Shown: positions 1 to 8,787, counted from the first letter of the stretch. The stretch: DNA of 64,000 bases from Rhodospirillaceae bacterium (GCA_040219235.1 JAVJSV010000008.1:1-64000), one strand, 5' to 3'. The notes: a model not told the origin generated them from the sequence alone. Translations and numbers: made by a program.

Positions 1-289
1 AGCTGCTTTTTTCTTAGCGGCTCCTAAGCGTAAAGCAGCCGCTAAGAAAAAAGCAGCTCCTAAGAAAAAAGCAGCCGCTAAGAAAAAAGCAGCTCCTAAG
101 CGTAAAGCAGCCGCTAAGAAAAAAGCAGCTCCTAAGAAAAAAGCAGCCGCTAAGAAAAAAGCAGCTCCTAAGAAAAAAGCAGCCGCTAAGAAAAAAGCAG
201 CTCCTAAGCGTAAAGCAGCCGCTAAGAAAAAAGCAGCTCCTAAGGCTAAAGCGGCAGCCAAACGTCGTCCGGCCGCTCGGAAGCGCTAG
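1..289 (+). CDS. Histone H1-like Lys/Ala/Pro-rich protein, C-terminal part
   Basis: Only the 3-prime end lies in the window. It is read in the frame starting at base 2 and ends at TAG 287-289. The translation is almost entirely alternating AAPKKK/AAAKKK and AAPKRK blocks, closing with a short tail rich in Ala, Arg and Lys. Such lysine-alanine-proline tails occur in bacterial histone-H1-like and AlgP-type DNA-binding proteins, where they bind DNA non-specifically by charge; the role here is inferred from composition only. The first six codons (AAFFLA) break the pattern because bases 1-20 are an inverted copy of the repeat, so the extreme left edge may not be genuine. A strong hairpin terminator follows 27 bases after the stop. 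Confidence 0.72.
   Translation, partial: AAFFLAAPKRKAAAKKKAAPKKKAAAKKKAAPKRKAAAKKKAAPKKKAAAKKKAAPKKKAAAKKKAAPKRKAAAKKKAAPKAKAAAKRRPAARKR
19..252 (+). repeat. 36-bp coding tandem repeat (two 18-bp half units)
   Basis: The stretch is a tandem array of an 18-bp half unit of the form GCAGCYSCTAAGAAAAAA, alternating between an AAPKKK-coding and an AAAKKK-coding version. Some units carry CGT instead of AAA, giving AAPKRK. Near-identity at the nucleotide level, not just the protein level, points to recent expansion or homogenisation by slippage or recombination. Copy number probably varies between strains and is easily mis-assembled. Confidence 0.85.
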
Positions 290-315
290 ACCTTCTAGCT
301 TTTATCAGTTCGTAG

Positions 316-347
316 AAAGCCCACCATGGAAACATGGTGGGCTTTTT
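316..347 (+). terminator. Rho-independent terminator of the histone-like gene
   Basis: A perfect 13-bp stem (AAAGCCCACCATG pairing with CATGGTGGGCTTT) closes on a GAAA tetraloop, and the descending arm runs into TTTTT. It ends the rightward histone-like gene. The A residues at the base of the stem would give a weaker U-tract for the leftward pseC transcript. Confidence 0.9.
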
Positions 348-395
348 CGTGCTTGCGCAAACAGCCTTATTCAACGCCAAGTCTTAAGGTGCAAA

Positions 396-1577
396 TTACC
401 GTTTAGCGCGCTGTAGGGTCTCAAGCACGATTTGTATAACATCATCGGCGTCCTGATCTGTCATTGCGGGGTAAAGCGGCAAGGTCATCGCGGCGGCGTA
501 ATAGGCCTCTGCCACGGGAAAATCCCCGCGTTTATGCCCATAACGCATACTGTAGTATGGCTGGAGATGAAGGGGCATATAGTGGACCTGCACACCAATA
601 CCCTGCGTCCGGAGCTCCTCAAACACGCGACGACGGCCCCAGGATAAGGCCTCAAGCCTCAGCCTTATGACGTAGAGATGCCAAGCACTTTGCCTATCAG
701 AGAAAACATGGGGCGCGTCAAGCAAATCGGACTTAGAAAAAACGGTGTTGTAACGAGCAGCCAGTGTCCGCCGGCGCGCCAAAAAAGCATCAAGTTTACT
801 AAGCTGACTGAGACCAAGAGCCGCGTGTATATCTGAAGTGCGATAGTTGAGGCCCAATTCCTGTATTTCGTAATACCACGGTCCGATGTGTTCATCCTCT
901 GACGACACAAACCTGTCCGCGTCACGTTCCACGCCATGATGCCGCGCCTTGCGTAGCCGCTCACAAAGCTCAGTTGATTGCACAACAATCATCCCGCCCT
1001 CACCAGAGGTTATCGCTTTGACAGGATGGAAAGAGAAGCACGTCGCATCAGCGAGTGTGCCGACAGATTTCTCGCGATAGATAGCCCCCAGAGAATGAGC
1101 GGCATCTGCGACAGTGGCCAACTTCATCTCAGAAGCAACATCACTTACCCCCTGCCAATCGCACGGCTGTCCGGCAAAATCGACCGCAATCAGAGCCTTA
1201 GACTTGGCCGTTGTCTTAACCGAAACTGTCTCAGCACTCAGTCCTAACGTTTGCGGATTAACATCAGCAAAGCGTACTTCGGCACCGCACAAGCGTACAG
1301 CAGCCGCTGTAGCCCCAAACGTCAGCGTGGGGACGATGACTTCATCCCCAACACCGATCCCTAGCGCCATACATGCACTGTGCAAGGCAGCTGTGCCGGA
1401 TGACACAGCAACCGCATTTCTGGCACCTGTGTATTCAGAAATTGCAGATTCGAAGGCTTCTATAACCGGCCCTTGCGTGATCCAATCACTACGAAGGACA
1501 CGTTCAACCGCAGCAATATCCTGTTCATCGATGCTTTGATGGCCATAGGGCAGCGGAGGAATGCGGTTCTTTGGCAT
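396..1577 (-). CDS. pseC: PseC-type UDP-4-keto-hexosamine aminotransferase
   Basis: This 393-residue protein is a DegT/DnrJ/EryC1/StrS-family PLP aminotransferase. In the pseudaminic acid pathway PseC transaminates the 4-keto product of PseB to UDP-4-amino-4,6-dideoxy-beta-L-AltNAc. Visible family marks are the early YGHQSIDEQD and SDWITQGP segments, the SSGTAALH phosphate-binding loop near residue 60, the DAAHSLGA segment near 158, and the PLP lysine in FHPVKAIT (K187). It starts nine bases after the pseB stop on the same strand, so the two are almost certainly co-transcribed. Length is normal for the family. A related 4-aminotransferase of another aminosugar pathway is the alternative, but PseB, PseF and PseI next door favour PseC. 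Confidence 0.9.
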   Translation of the reverse strand: MPKNRIPPLPYGHQSIDEQDIAAVERVLRSDWITQGPVIEAFESAISEYTGARNAVAVSSGTAALHSACMALGIGVGDEVIVPTLTFGATAAAVRLCGAEVRFADVNPQTLGLSAETVSVKTTAKSKALIAVDFAGQPCDWQGVSDVASEMKLATVADAAHSLGAIYREKSVGTLADATCFSFHPVKAITSGEGGMIVVQSTELCERLRKARHHGVERDADRFVSSEDEHIGPWYYEIQELGLNYRTSDIHAALGLSQLSKLDAFLARRRTLAARYNTVFSKSDLLDAPHVFSDRQSAWHLYVIRLRLEALSWGRRRVFEELRTQGIGVQVHYMPLHLQPYYSMRYGHKRGDFPVAEAYYAAAMTLPLYPAMTDQDADDVIQIVLETLQRAKR

Positions 1578-1585
1578 TTGAAGCG

Positions 1586-2647
1586 CTAACTAGCCTTTGG
1601 GTGCAGCGCTTCTAAGAACGCGACGTCCATCCAGTCGGTGTTATCATCGCTTGTATATGAAAAACGCTCTGCCACTGGCGTACCTGCTATCGGGGCCTGC
1701 CTTTTGCCGCCGAACATGTTGTCAAAAGCAGGCGCGATTAAATAGTGATCCCCGCAGTCGAAAGTCAGATAGCTTTCATCGCCTGAGATGAGCACTTCAT
1801 GGAGCTTTTCACCTGGCCGAATTCCTGTGATTTCTTGATCAATCATCGGTGCCAATACCTTGGCGAGGTCCGTAATCTTTATGCTGGGGATCTTGGGAAC
1901 AAAAATCTCACCACCTTCCATGCGCACAAGTGAAGCCATGACGAAGTCACATACTTGTGCCAACGTCACCCAAAACCGCGTCATCCTTGGGTCCGTGATA
2001 GGAATAGTAGCCGCCTTTTCCGCCGCAAGGCGCTGAAAAACGGGAACGACGCTGCCACGAGACCCGGCAACGTTGCCGTAACGCACAACTGAGAAACGGG
2101 TGCCAGATTTTGCGCTGAGGTGGTTGGCGGCCGTAAATATCTTGTCTGCGGCCAATTTACTGGCCCCATACAAGTTTATAGGATTCACAGCTTTGTCTGT
2201 GGACAGAGCCAGGACCTTCTTCACCCCGGTATTAAGAGAGGCTCGCACGATGTTTTCTGCACCTATGACATTGGTGTGAATACATTCGAACGGATTGTAT
2301 TCAGCCGTGGCAACCTGCTTCATAGCTGCGGCATGGATCACAACATCAACATCACGGAAAGCAAGCTCTAAACGTTGCTGGTCGCGGACATCACCGATGA
2401 AAAACCTTAGCGTTTTACTGTGCTTCGAATCAATCGCACTTTGCATCTCTGACTGCTTAAATTCATCCCTTGAGAACACAATCAAACGTCGTGGTGTCAC
2501 CACTTTGAGCAACGCATTTACAAAGGCATGGCCAAATGACCCCGTCCCCCCTGTAACCAGCACACTACGGCCATTCAACTCAGACTTAAGAGCCTCCAGA
2601 GATGGCCCAGTTGGTGCAAACGACGCTAGCATTCCGTATGGCCTCAC
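1586..2647 (-). CDS. pseB: PseB UDP-GlcNAc 4,6-dehydratase (inverting)
   Basis: An extended short-chain dehydrogenase of the FlaA1/PseB group that converts UDP-GlcNAc to the 4-keto-6-deoxy-L-arabino sugar, the first step of pseudaminic acid synthesis. The NAD-binding loop VTGGTGSFG is near residue 31, the AAAMKQV segment near 106, and the active-site block STDKAVNP followed by YGASK gives D151, K152 and Y160, which match in spacing the catalytic D132/K133/Y141 of Helicobacter FlaA1. The open frame begins with GTG at 2647. An ATG five codons later is equally plausible, and the first 25 residues are not part of the conserved fold. The gene is divergent from pseF across a short intergenic region that should hold both promoters. 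Confidence 0.92.
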   Translation of the reverse strand: MRPYGMLASFAPTGPSLEALKSELNGRSVLVTGGTGSFGHAFVNALLKVVTPRRLIVFSRDEFKQSEMQSAIDSKHSKTLRFFIGDVRDQQRLELAFRDVDVVIHAAAMKQVATAEYNPFECIHTNVIGAENIVRASLNTGVKKVLALSTDKAVNPINLYGASKLAADKIFTAANHLSAKSGTRFSVVRYGNVAGSRGSVVPVFQRLAAEKAATIPITDPRMTRFWVTLAQVCDFVMASLVRMEGGEIFVPKIPSIKITDLAKVLAPMIDQEITGIRPGEKLHEVLISGDESYLTFDCGDHYLIAPAFDNMFGGKRQAPIAGTPVAERFSYTSDDNTDWMDVAFLEALHPKAS

Positions 2648-2788
2648 TTTTTTAGAAAAAGCACGAGTTAATGGGCAAGAACGACAAATCTATTGATCGC
2701 AACTATCGCACTATAGACTTCAGCATATTCTAAAATACGCCTAGTGTGGCAGCGAAAATCAAATAGCGATCATACGGATTATACGTCC

Positions 2789-3487
2789 ATGTCATCATTA
2801 GGGTATCGTGCCATCGCCGTTATACCGGCGAGAGGCGGCAGCAAACGGCTTCCTCGTAAGAATCTCATAGAGTTGGGTGGAAAACCATTGCTTGCCCATA
2901 CTATTGAAGCGGCGTTTGACTCCGGTTGCTTTGAAAAGGTTCTGGTATCATCTGAAGATCAAGAAATATTGGATATTGCCGAGAATTTTGGCGCAACACC
3001 GTATCTTCGGGCAGACGACTTAGCAGGAGACTCTGTCGCAACGGCACCAGTTTTGATAGACGTGCTTGATCACGAGAAGCGCATACCTCAGCGCTGGGAT
3101 ATTCTCGCCTGTCTTTATGCAACCGCGCCCCTGCGCCAAGCAGAGGACATTAAAGCTGTTGTAAACCTCATCGTTCCAGGAACATGTGACTTTGCCATGG
3201 CCGTCAGTGCATCCGACCGCCCCATACACCAAGCATTAGCTGTTGATGAACACGGCATACTGAAGCCCGTATGGCCGGACGCCATCTCTAAAAACTCTCA
3301 GGACGCACCAATTTACCTGTTTGGCAACGGTTCGACCTACGCTGTCAACGTACCAGCTTTCTTGGAGCATAAAACGCTCTATGGCCCAGGTTTACGGGGC
3401 CACATGATGCCCCGGTGTCGATCAGTCGATATCGACACGGAAGACGATCTGGCATTGGTGCGCTATTATGCCGAAATCACGCCCTAG
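2789..3487 (+). CDS. pseF: PseF pseudaminic acid (acylneuraminate) cytidylyltransferase
   Basis: A CMP-nonulosonate synthetase that activates a nonulosonic acid with CTP. The protein opens with the nucleotide-binding signature PARGGSKRLPRKN and shows the YATAPLR and late VDIDTEDDLALV segments typical of the CMP-Neu5Ac/CMP-Pse synthetase family. I place the start at ATG 2789 because the signature then begins about ten residues in, as in the family. A GTG at 2744 would add 15 residues with no conserved content. The gene lies 18 bases upstream of pseI and probably shares its transcript. Pse rather than Neu or Leg specificity is inferred from the PseB/PseC/PseI neighbours. Confidence 0.9.
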   Translation: MSSLGYRAIAVIPARGGSKRLPRKNLIELGGKPLLAHTIEAAFDSGCFEKVLVSSEDQEILDIAENFGATPYLRADDLAGDSVATAPVLIDVLDHEKRIPQRWDILACLYATAPLRQAEDIKAVVNLIVPGTCDFAMAVSASDRPIHQALAVDEHGILKPVWPDAISKNSQDAPIYLFGNGSTYAVNVPAFLEHKTLYGPGLRGHMMPRCRSVDIDTEDDLALVRYYAEITP

Positions 3488-3505
3488 CAAACGGCAGGAT
3501 ACGTT

Positions 3506-4606
3506 TTGACAGCTGCGCCTTCGAATATCCTCTCCACGAAAACCGTGAGCCTTGCCGATCGGACCATCGGCTCTGGCCACCCGCCATTTATTATTGCTGA
3601 GCTATCCGCCAATCATGGAGGTGACTTCGACCGCGCGATTAGAATTATAAATGCAGCCGCTAAAGCAGGCGTTGATGCTGTAAAATTTCAGGCTTACACA
3701 GCTGAGTCATTGACCCTGGATATAGACCTAGAGGACTTTAGGATCACCGCCCAGGGCCCTTGGCAGGGCCGTAAGCTCTTCGAACTCTATCAAGAAGCCG
3801 CCACACCCTTTGAATGGTTTCCAGAGCTTTTTGCAGCGTGCAAACAGCGCGGAATCATTGCGTTCGCAAGCCCATTTGATAAAGCAGCGGTTGATATGCT
3901 GGAGGACTTAGAGGCGCCAGCTTATAAAATCGCATCCTTTGAGGCTGTTGATCACGAGCTTATTGCTGCTTGCGCACAGACCGGTAAGCCCCTCATCATT
4001 TCGGTGGGACTATGCACCAGTGAAGAGATCTCAGAAGCCCTTGATGCCGCTTATACAGCCGGTGCTCACAAAATTATTCTTCTGCAGTGCAATAGCGCCT
4101 ATCCCGCGAACACAACAGAAGCAAACTTACATTCGATTCCGGCGTTGAGTCAGAGGTTTGACGTTCCCGTAGGCTACTCTGATCATACAGTAAACAACGT
4201 ATCTTCAATCGCGGCTTGTGCCCTTGGGGCCTGCGTTATTGAGAAACATGTTATCGATAGCGTTACGCCCACAACGCCAGATTCAGACTTCTCGCTCACG
4301 CCAGATCAGCTTAAAGCACTTGTGACTGACTGCCACTCAGCCTGGCGCGCGCGCGGAGTGGTCAGAGAAGGCCCAACGGCTTTAGAAGCAAGCAGTCTCG
4401 CTTTTAGAAGATCGCTTTACGTTGTCTCAGATATTCCTGCTGGATCATTATTCACGCGAGAGAACGTCAAATCGATTCGCCCAGGCCATGGCTTGGCGCC
4501 CAAGCACCTCAAAACTGTGCTCAGTGCAAACGCCGCCAGAGACTTAAAACGCGGCGAAGCCCTAGATTGGAAAATGATTACTCTCCAGAACTCGTCTAGC
4601 ACTTAG
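3506..4606 (+). CDS. pseI: PseI pseudaminic acid synthase (NeuB family)
   Basis: A NeuB-type nonulosonate synthase that condenses the 2,4-diacetamido-trideoxy hexose with phosphoenolpyruvate. The N-terminal TIM barrel shows FIIAELSANHGG and AGVDAVKFQAYTAE (about residues 28-65), the central GYSDHT segment and IEKHVI. The C-terminal SAF/antifreeze-like domain is visible from RRSLYVVSDIPAG to the end, including the SIRPGHGL segment. The reading frame opens with TTG at 3506, preceded by a weak AGGAT. Its TAG stop overlaps the GTG that could start the next gene, indicating translational coupling with the Nudix-like protein. Length, 366 residues, is usual for the family. Confidence 0.9.
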   Translation: MTAAPSNILSTKTVSLADRTIGSGHPPFIIAELSANHGGDFDRAIRIINAAAKAGVDAVKFQAYTAESLTLDIDLEDFRITAQGPWQGRKLFELYQEAATPFEWFPELFAACKQRGIIAFASPFDKAAVDMLEDLEAPAYKIASFEAVDHELIAACAQTGKPLIISVGLCTSEEISEALDAAYTAGAHKIILLQCNSAYPANTTEANLHSIPALSQRFDVPVGYSDHTVNNVSSIAACALGACVIEKHVIDSVTPTTPDSDFSLTPDQLKALVTDCHSAWRARGVVREGPTALEASSLAFRRSLYVVSDIPAGSLFTRENVKSIRPGHGLAPKHLKTVLSANAARDLKRGEALDWKMITLQNSSST

Positions 4607-4608
4607 TG

Positions 4609-5346
4609 ATGACAAACACGCTCATCACCTGGCATTCTTTTGCCCCTGACGTTCGTATCAACATTGATCATGAAGATCTAGTTATACCCACTGCCGCACG
4701 GGTCAAGGCTGAACAATTCTGGCAATCTACTGTGCAGAACGACCAGGACGCGCTGTTTAACGGTCGGCTCTTTTCTATTCAAGATTACAATGAACAAACC
4801 ATTACAGTCAGGCCAACGGAATTTAAGTATTTTCATGCTCAGATTAATAATGCGTGGACATCCGATTCACTATATGTGCGCCCCCTCGCCTGCAGCGGCG
4901 TGTTGACCTGTAAGGATGGTATCATCTTTGCCCAACGCTCCTCAAAAGTGACTTTAGACAAAGGGCTTTGGGAACTCGCCCCTTCTGGGACTTTTGATGA
5001 CTCCTGCATTGTTGACGGTGCACACTTATCCTCGACCGTTCTGATTGAAACCGAGATGCGCGAAGAACTTGGCATTCCAGAAAGCAGAATCAGCACGCAA
5101 CAACTCAAAGGAGGCATAGCGAACGAGAAAACGGGGGCGCTGGACCTCGTCATCGGTATAGAGTTAGACGCCAGACAACGCGAGATAGAAGGTTACTTTT
5201 CCAACCGCCCCAGCGACGAATATAGCAGCCTGTGCGTCGTGCCAGCGTCTCAGATTTGTCAATTCATGAAAGACGTAGCAAGCAACTTATCAAGAAGTAC
5301 CAACGTGATTTTGAAAGCGCTCTCATTGATGGAATTGGAGATTTAA
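4609..5346 (+). CDS. Divergent Nudix-hydrolase-like protein coupled to pseI
   Basis: The 246-residue protein has a C-terminal half that resembles a Nudix fold. A strand-rich segment ends in GLWELAPSGTFDD, followed by TEMREELGI, which matches the REUxEExGU end of the Nudix box with Thr in place of the first Arg. The loop between the leading Gly and the helix is several residues longer than the canonical box, so catalysis is plausible but unproven. The N-terminal 100 residues match nothing I recognise. Its start (GTG 4606 or ATG 4609) touches the pseI stop. No PseG or PseH lies nearby, and this is the only unassigned gene attached to the pse set, so a role in nucleotide-sugar turnover in that pathway is a reasonable inference. 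Confidence 0.6.
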   Translation: MTNTLITWHSFAPDVRINIDHEDLVIPTAARVKAEQFWQSTVQNDQDALFNGRLFSIQDYNEQTITVRPTEFKYFHAQINNAWTSDSLYVRPLACSGVLTCKDGIIFAQRSSKVTLDKGLWELAPSGTFDDSCIVDGAHLSSTVLIETEMREELGIPESRISTQQLKGGIANEKTGALDLVIGIELDARQREIEGYFSNRPSDEYSSLCVVPASQICQFMKDVASNLSRSTNVILKALSLMELEI

Positions 5347-5462
5347 TCAATGCACTCAGGGTGTTCTGAGCTGTTCTCATAGTGGATAGCTTTATTCGAT
5401 GTATTGGGTGCGCTTCATTCTACAGTCAATATGGCCTGTAACTATAAAAGGTATGCCCGGAT

Positions 5463-7142
5463 ATGGCCTATAGAATTCTGCTGTCTTATGCCGCTCTCGT
5501 TCTCCTAAGTTTAACAAGCTCGGCATTTGCCCAAACACAGCCCATTCAGTTTGTAGACAACAGTGAACAGGCTGGACTTTCTGACTTTGCCGTCAACAGC
5601 ACTGGCCCCGCGTTTGCCGATTACGACAATGATGGTGATCTCGATATCTACATTCCGGCAGAAGCCCTCGCCGCTGGGATCAATAACCGACTTTGGGAAA
5701 ATGACGGAACGGGTCGCTTCACAAATGTCGCAGAGCAACGTGGTGTTGCGAACCATGGAAGTTTTAGCAGAGGCGCATCATGGGGCGACTTCGACGGAGA
5801 TGGAGACCAGGACCTCGCGGTCTCTAACATGCCTCCAGGACAAGACCGGAGCAATCATGTCCCAACCACTGTTTATAGAAACCTACTGGTGGAAACAGGC
5901 GTAGCTGACTTTGAAAACGTGACACGAGCTGCAAGAATTATGAGAAAGGGGAATGCAGAAGATCAACGTATTGGAGGCATAGGAAACACCGGTGCAGGAT
6001 TGGCCTGGGGAGATTATGATAACGATGGCGACTTAGATCTCTTCTGGAAGTGTGCTGACTATGACGTCGAAAACGCGCTTTTCGAGAACTTAGGCGACGG
6101 CACGTTTCAGGACGTCACAGCGAAGTCCGGCGTTGCTATACAAGGTAAGGTCTTAGAAGCCAATTCACAGGGCTCACCCAACTGGACCGATATTAATAAC
6201 GATGGCTGGATTGATCTTCTTATTACAAATGAAGGCGATGCCAATGTTCTTTTATTGAACAATAAGGATGGAACGTTCAGTGACATCACGACAAACAGAA
6301 GAGGTCCAAACGGATTTGCCTTCTTGAACCCTGGAAACGCAAATGGTGCTTGCATTGGGGACATCGACAATGACAGCGATCTTGATTTCTATTTGCCGAC
6401 GGCCGACCAAGCCAACAGACTGATTGTGAGTCAATTATCAGACACCGGTGAAGTTAATTTTCAAGATATTACGTTGAGCAGTGGCACTGGAGATGCCGGT
6501 GGTGCACGTGGTTGCACAATGGCAGACTTTAACAACGATGGATGGATCGATATTTACGTCAATAATGGTGGCCTCTCGAACGTGCTGATTAATGATGTCA
6601 TCAGCCAGATGCCTTCATTTGTGCAGTTTTACATTGCTTGGGAACCGGCTGAGAATAAACTCTACATGAATAATGGAGACCGTACTTTTACGGACGTGAC
6701 CGTCGGGTCTGGCGCTGAGGGCTTTGGGATCGGCAGTGGTGTTGGATCCGCCGACATCAACATGGATGGGTTTCCCGATCTCGTGGTAACCAACAGAACT
6801 TACTACAGCGATGGCGAACGGGTGAATATCCCACAGCAGAACCATCTATTAATCAACCAAAGCAACGACAATGCGTGGCTCAAGGTGAGATTAACAGGCA
6901 CCAAAAGCAACACGAACGGCTATGGTGCAAAAGTGCGTGTCACCACCGACTCACTGACACAGATGCGGGAGCAAACCAGCGCACATGGGTACAACTCAAG
7001 CAACGATCCAGTGCTGATGTTTGGCCTAGGCGGAAGTGAGATTGTGCAACATATCGAGATTGATTGGCCAAGCGGGATTAAACAGGTTCTGAAAAACGTG
7101 AAAGCGCGCCAAATCATTGAAATCTTAGAGCCTGAAGCCTAA
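5463..7142 (+). CDS. Secreted FG-GAP/VCBS repeat protein with ASPIC/UnbV C-terminus (CRTAC1-like)
   Basis: The N-terminus is a clear Sec signal peptide (hydrophobic core LLSYAALVLLSLTSSAFA, cleavage after AFA). The body carries repeated calcium-binding blade motifs of the DYDNDGDLD / DFDGDGDQD / DINNDGWIDL type, as in FG-GAP/VCBS beta-propellers. The last about 90 residues, from WLKVRLTGTKSNTNGYGAKV through WPSGIKQVL, form an ASPIC/UnbV domain. Such proteins are exported and often bind carbohydrate or calcium at the cell surface; no enzymatic role is known to me. It stands alone, with 116 bases before it and 158 after it, between the pse genes and gmhA, so a link to the surface glycan is only suggested by position. 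Confidence 0.82.
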   Translation: MAYRILLSYAALVLLSLTSSAFAQTQPIQFVDNSEQAGLSDFAVNSTGPAFADYDNDGDLDIYIPAEALAAGINNRLWENDGTGRFTNVAEQRGVANHGSFSRGASWGDFDGDGDQDLAVSNMPPGQDRSNHVPTTVYRNLLVETGVADFENVTRAARIMRKGNAEDQRIGGIGNTGAGLAWGDYDNDGDLDLFWKCADYDVENALFENLGDGTFQDVTAKSGVAIQGKVLEANSQGSPNWTDINNDGWIDLLITNEGDANVLLLNNKDGTFSDITTNRRGPNGFAFLNPGNANGACIGDIDNDSDLDFYLPTADQANRLIVSQLSDTGEVNFQDITLSSGTGDAGGARGCTMADFNNDGWIDIYVNNGGLSNVLINDVISQMPSFVQFYIAWEPAENKLYMNNGDRTFTDVTVGSGAEGFGIGSGVGSADINMDGFPDLVVTNRTYYSDGERVNIPQQNHLLINQSNDNAWLKVRLTGTKSNTNGYGAKVRVTTDSLTQMREQTSAHGYNSSNDPVLMFGLGGSEIVQHIEIDWPSGIKQVLKNVKARQIIEILEPEA

Positions 7143-7300
7143 CTCATATTAAATTTCAAAGATTGTTAGGCTCGTTTTACTTTATTATTAGCAAGGTTAG
7201 TAATCACTCTTGATGTTTAATCGCCATCTTTTGATGTCGCTTAGCTCAGGACATGCTATTCCTGAAAAATACAAATGAATTGCTAAGTTGAGGACCTAAA

Positions 7301-7900
7301 ATGGAAGATCAGGCGCATACCGCCAGCAGCGATTTTGAGACATTCACAAATAGCTATTTTGAGCGTCTTTCTGCGGCGACTAAGGAACTGCAAATTCAGA
7401 CCATAGAGACGCTTGCACAGTCTTTATTGGCCGCCTGGAAAGAAGGGCGACAGGTTTTCTTGTTCGGCAACGGTGGGTCTGCAGGCAACGCCATGCACCT
7501 AGCCAATGATTGGATTTATGGAATTTCCAAAACGTTTGGAAGTGGTCTGCGCGTAACAGCCCTTCCTGCAAACGGATCAGTGACAACGTGTCTTGCGAAT
7601 GATGAAGGGTATGAGAATATATTCTCTTATCAACTGGCGGTTCTTGCGCAACCAGGTGACATTGCCATTGCGCTCTCTGGCAGCGGCAACTCACCCAACA
7701 TTCTGAAGGCATTAGAGTATTGCAATGAGGCAGATTTAGAGAGCTTCGCTATTCTGGGGTATTCAGGAGGTAAGTCACTTAAGCTTGCAAAACATTCCAT
7801 ACACGTAGCCATAGATGACATGCAGATCTCTGAAGACATACAGATGGTCGTTGGTCACTTGCTAATGCAGTGGCTTTATAAACATAGAGGAGATGTTTAG
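7301..7900 (+). CDS. gmhA: Sedoheptulose-7-phosphate isomerase (GmhA-like SIS protein)
   Basis: A 199-residue single-SIS-domain protein of the GmhA family, which isomerises sedoheptulose 7-phosphate to D-glycero-D-manno-heptose 7-phosphate, the first step toward activated heptose. The phosphate-binding segment FLFGNGGSAGNAMH is near residue 53, and the second sugar-phosphate motif ALSGSGNSPNIL is near 127. A GAGG Shine-Dalgarno-like sequence precedes the ATG. It is separated from the other heptose-like genes at 21.2-23.4 kb by the leftward glycan arm, but together they could supply an NDP-heptose. No GmhB-type phosphatase was seen in the window. Confidence 0.87.
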   Translation: MEDQAHTASSDFETFTNSYFERLSAATKELQIQTIETLAQSLLAAWKEGRQVFLFGNGGSAGNAMHLANDWIYGISKTFGSGLRVTALPANGSVTTCLANDEGYENIFSYQLAVLAQPGDIAIALSGSGNSPNILKALEYCNEADLESFAILGYSGGKSLKLAKHSIHVAIDDMQISEDIQMVVGHLLMQWLYKHRGDV

Positions 7901-7977
7901 TTCCTGGCATTCAAACGCTAAGAGTAAAATGCTCTGAATACCAGAGGCGAATCACTCATATTTACTAAGTCTTTGCA

Positions 7978-8787
7978 CTAAGTTGTGATCACAAAACAAC
8001 CCGGTCTATAAGAAATAAAATTTTTAGCATACTTCTTTGCCCATTTAGGAATATCACTCTCTAATGACCAATGATATCTGGGAGTTATACCATCGAACCA
8101 CTGAAAAATTTGCCATTCTCGGGAGTGCTTAACACTCAGTGACATAAGATTTCCAAGCATGCTACCGTAAAACTGGTCGACTTCGCGCCAACCATCTAAG
8201 CCATCCGACAATGACCGAACGATGTCGTAAGCTTCTGCATCTGGCAGTCCCCGAATAAAGGTATTCAAGTTTTTCCTGGCATCGAACGCTTTTGAGTAAA
8301 TAAATATCAATATCGTTCCACCCGGCTTCGTCATTCTGAAGAGTTCTCGAAAGGCTGCCTCTGGTTCATCCATATGATGGAGTACGCCCCAACATATTGT
8401 TACGTCAGCAACCTCATTTGCTATTGGCGTATCTGTTCCTGATGCCTGCAATAACTGGAATTGAGGTGGCTTACTAATATATTTTGGAAACGCGTAAACA
8501 GCCTTTGATAAATCGAAACCACAATAAGACGCGCAAAGCGGAGCTATGAGGCGGCCTATACGACCGTTGCCACACCCCACGTCTACAACAGTTTTTCCTT
8601 TAAAAAATTCCCTAGGAAGCATAAACCGCCCGAACACATGACCATGGGACATGACTTCTTTCCCAACAAAGCCATCAATCTGTGTCCACTCGAACCCAAA
8701 AGAGTCTACGTAACCTGAATCTCCAAGTTTTGAGTCTATAAATACTTCGGGGTCTTCTGAGCTTGGGACTACTTCTCGTCTAAACAC
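7978..8787 (-). CDS. Class I SAM-dependent methyltransferase
   Basis: The SAM-binding motif I is VVDVGCGNGRIGRL, followed by an acidic motif II (YCGFDLS) and a motif resembling VTICWGVLHHMDEPEAAF, typical of Methyltransf_11/25 small-molecule methyltransferases. The 269-residue protein has a C-terminal half with aromatic-rich segments that could form the acceptor site. It overlaps the 3-prime end of the upstream gene by eight bases and is the last gene of the leftward glycan arm. The likely substrate is a sugar or nucleotide sugar of this cluster, inferred from context. It runs tail-to-tail with gmhA. Confidence 0.8.
   Translation of the reverse strand: MFRREVVPSSEDPEVFIDSKLGDSGYVDSFGFEWTQIDGFVGKEVMSHGHVFGRFMLPREFFKGKTVVDVGCGNGRIGRLIAPLCASYCGFDLSKAVYAFPKYISKPPQFQLLQASGTDTPIANEVADVTICWGVLHHMDEPEAAFRELFRMTKPGGTILIFIYSKAFDARKNLNTFIRGLPDAEAYDIVRSLSDGLDGWREVDQFYGSMLGNLMSLSVKHSREWQIFQWFDGITPRYHWSLESDIPKWAKKYAKNFISYRPGCFVITT

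Noticed and set aside
1-289. Repeat as a non-coding array
   Set aside because: The repeat stays in frame and encodes a consistent Lys/Ala/Pro pattern up to a stop followed by a terminator, so it is coding.
7900-7980. Terminator between gmhA and the convergent methyltransferase
   Set aside because: Only a four-base AGAG/CTCT stem is visible, too short to call.
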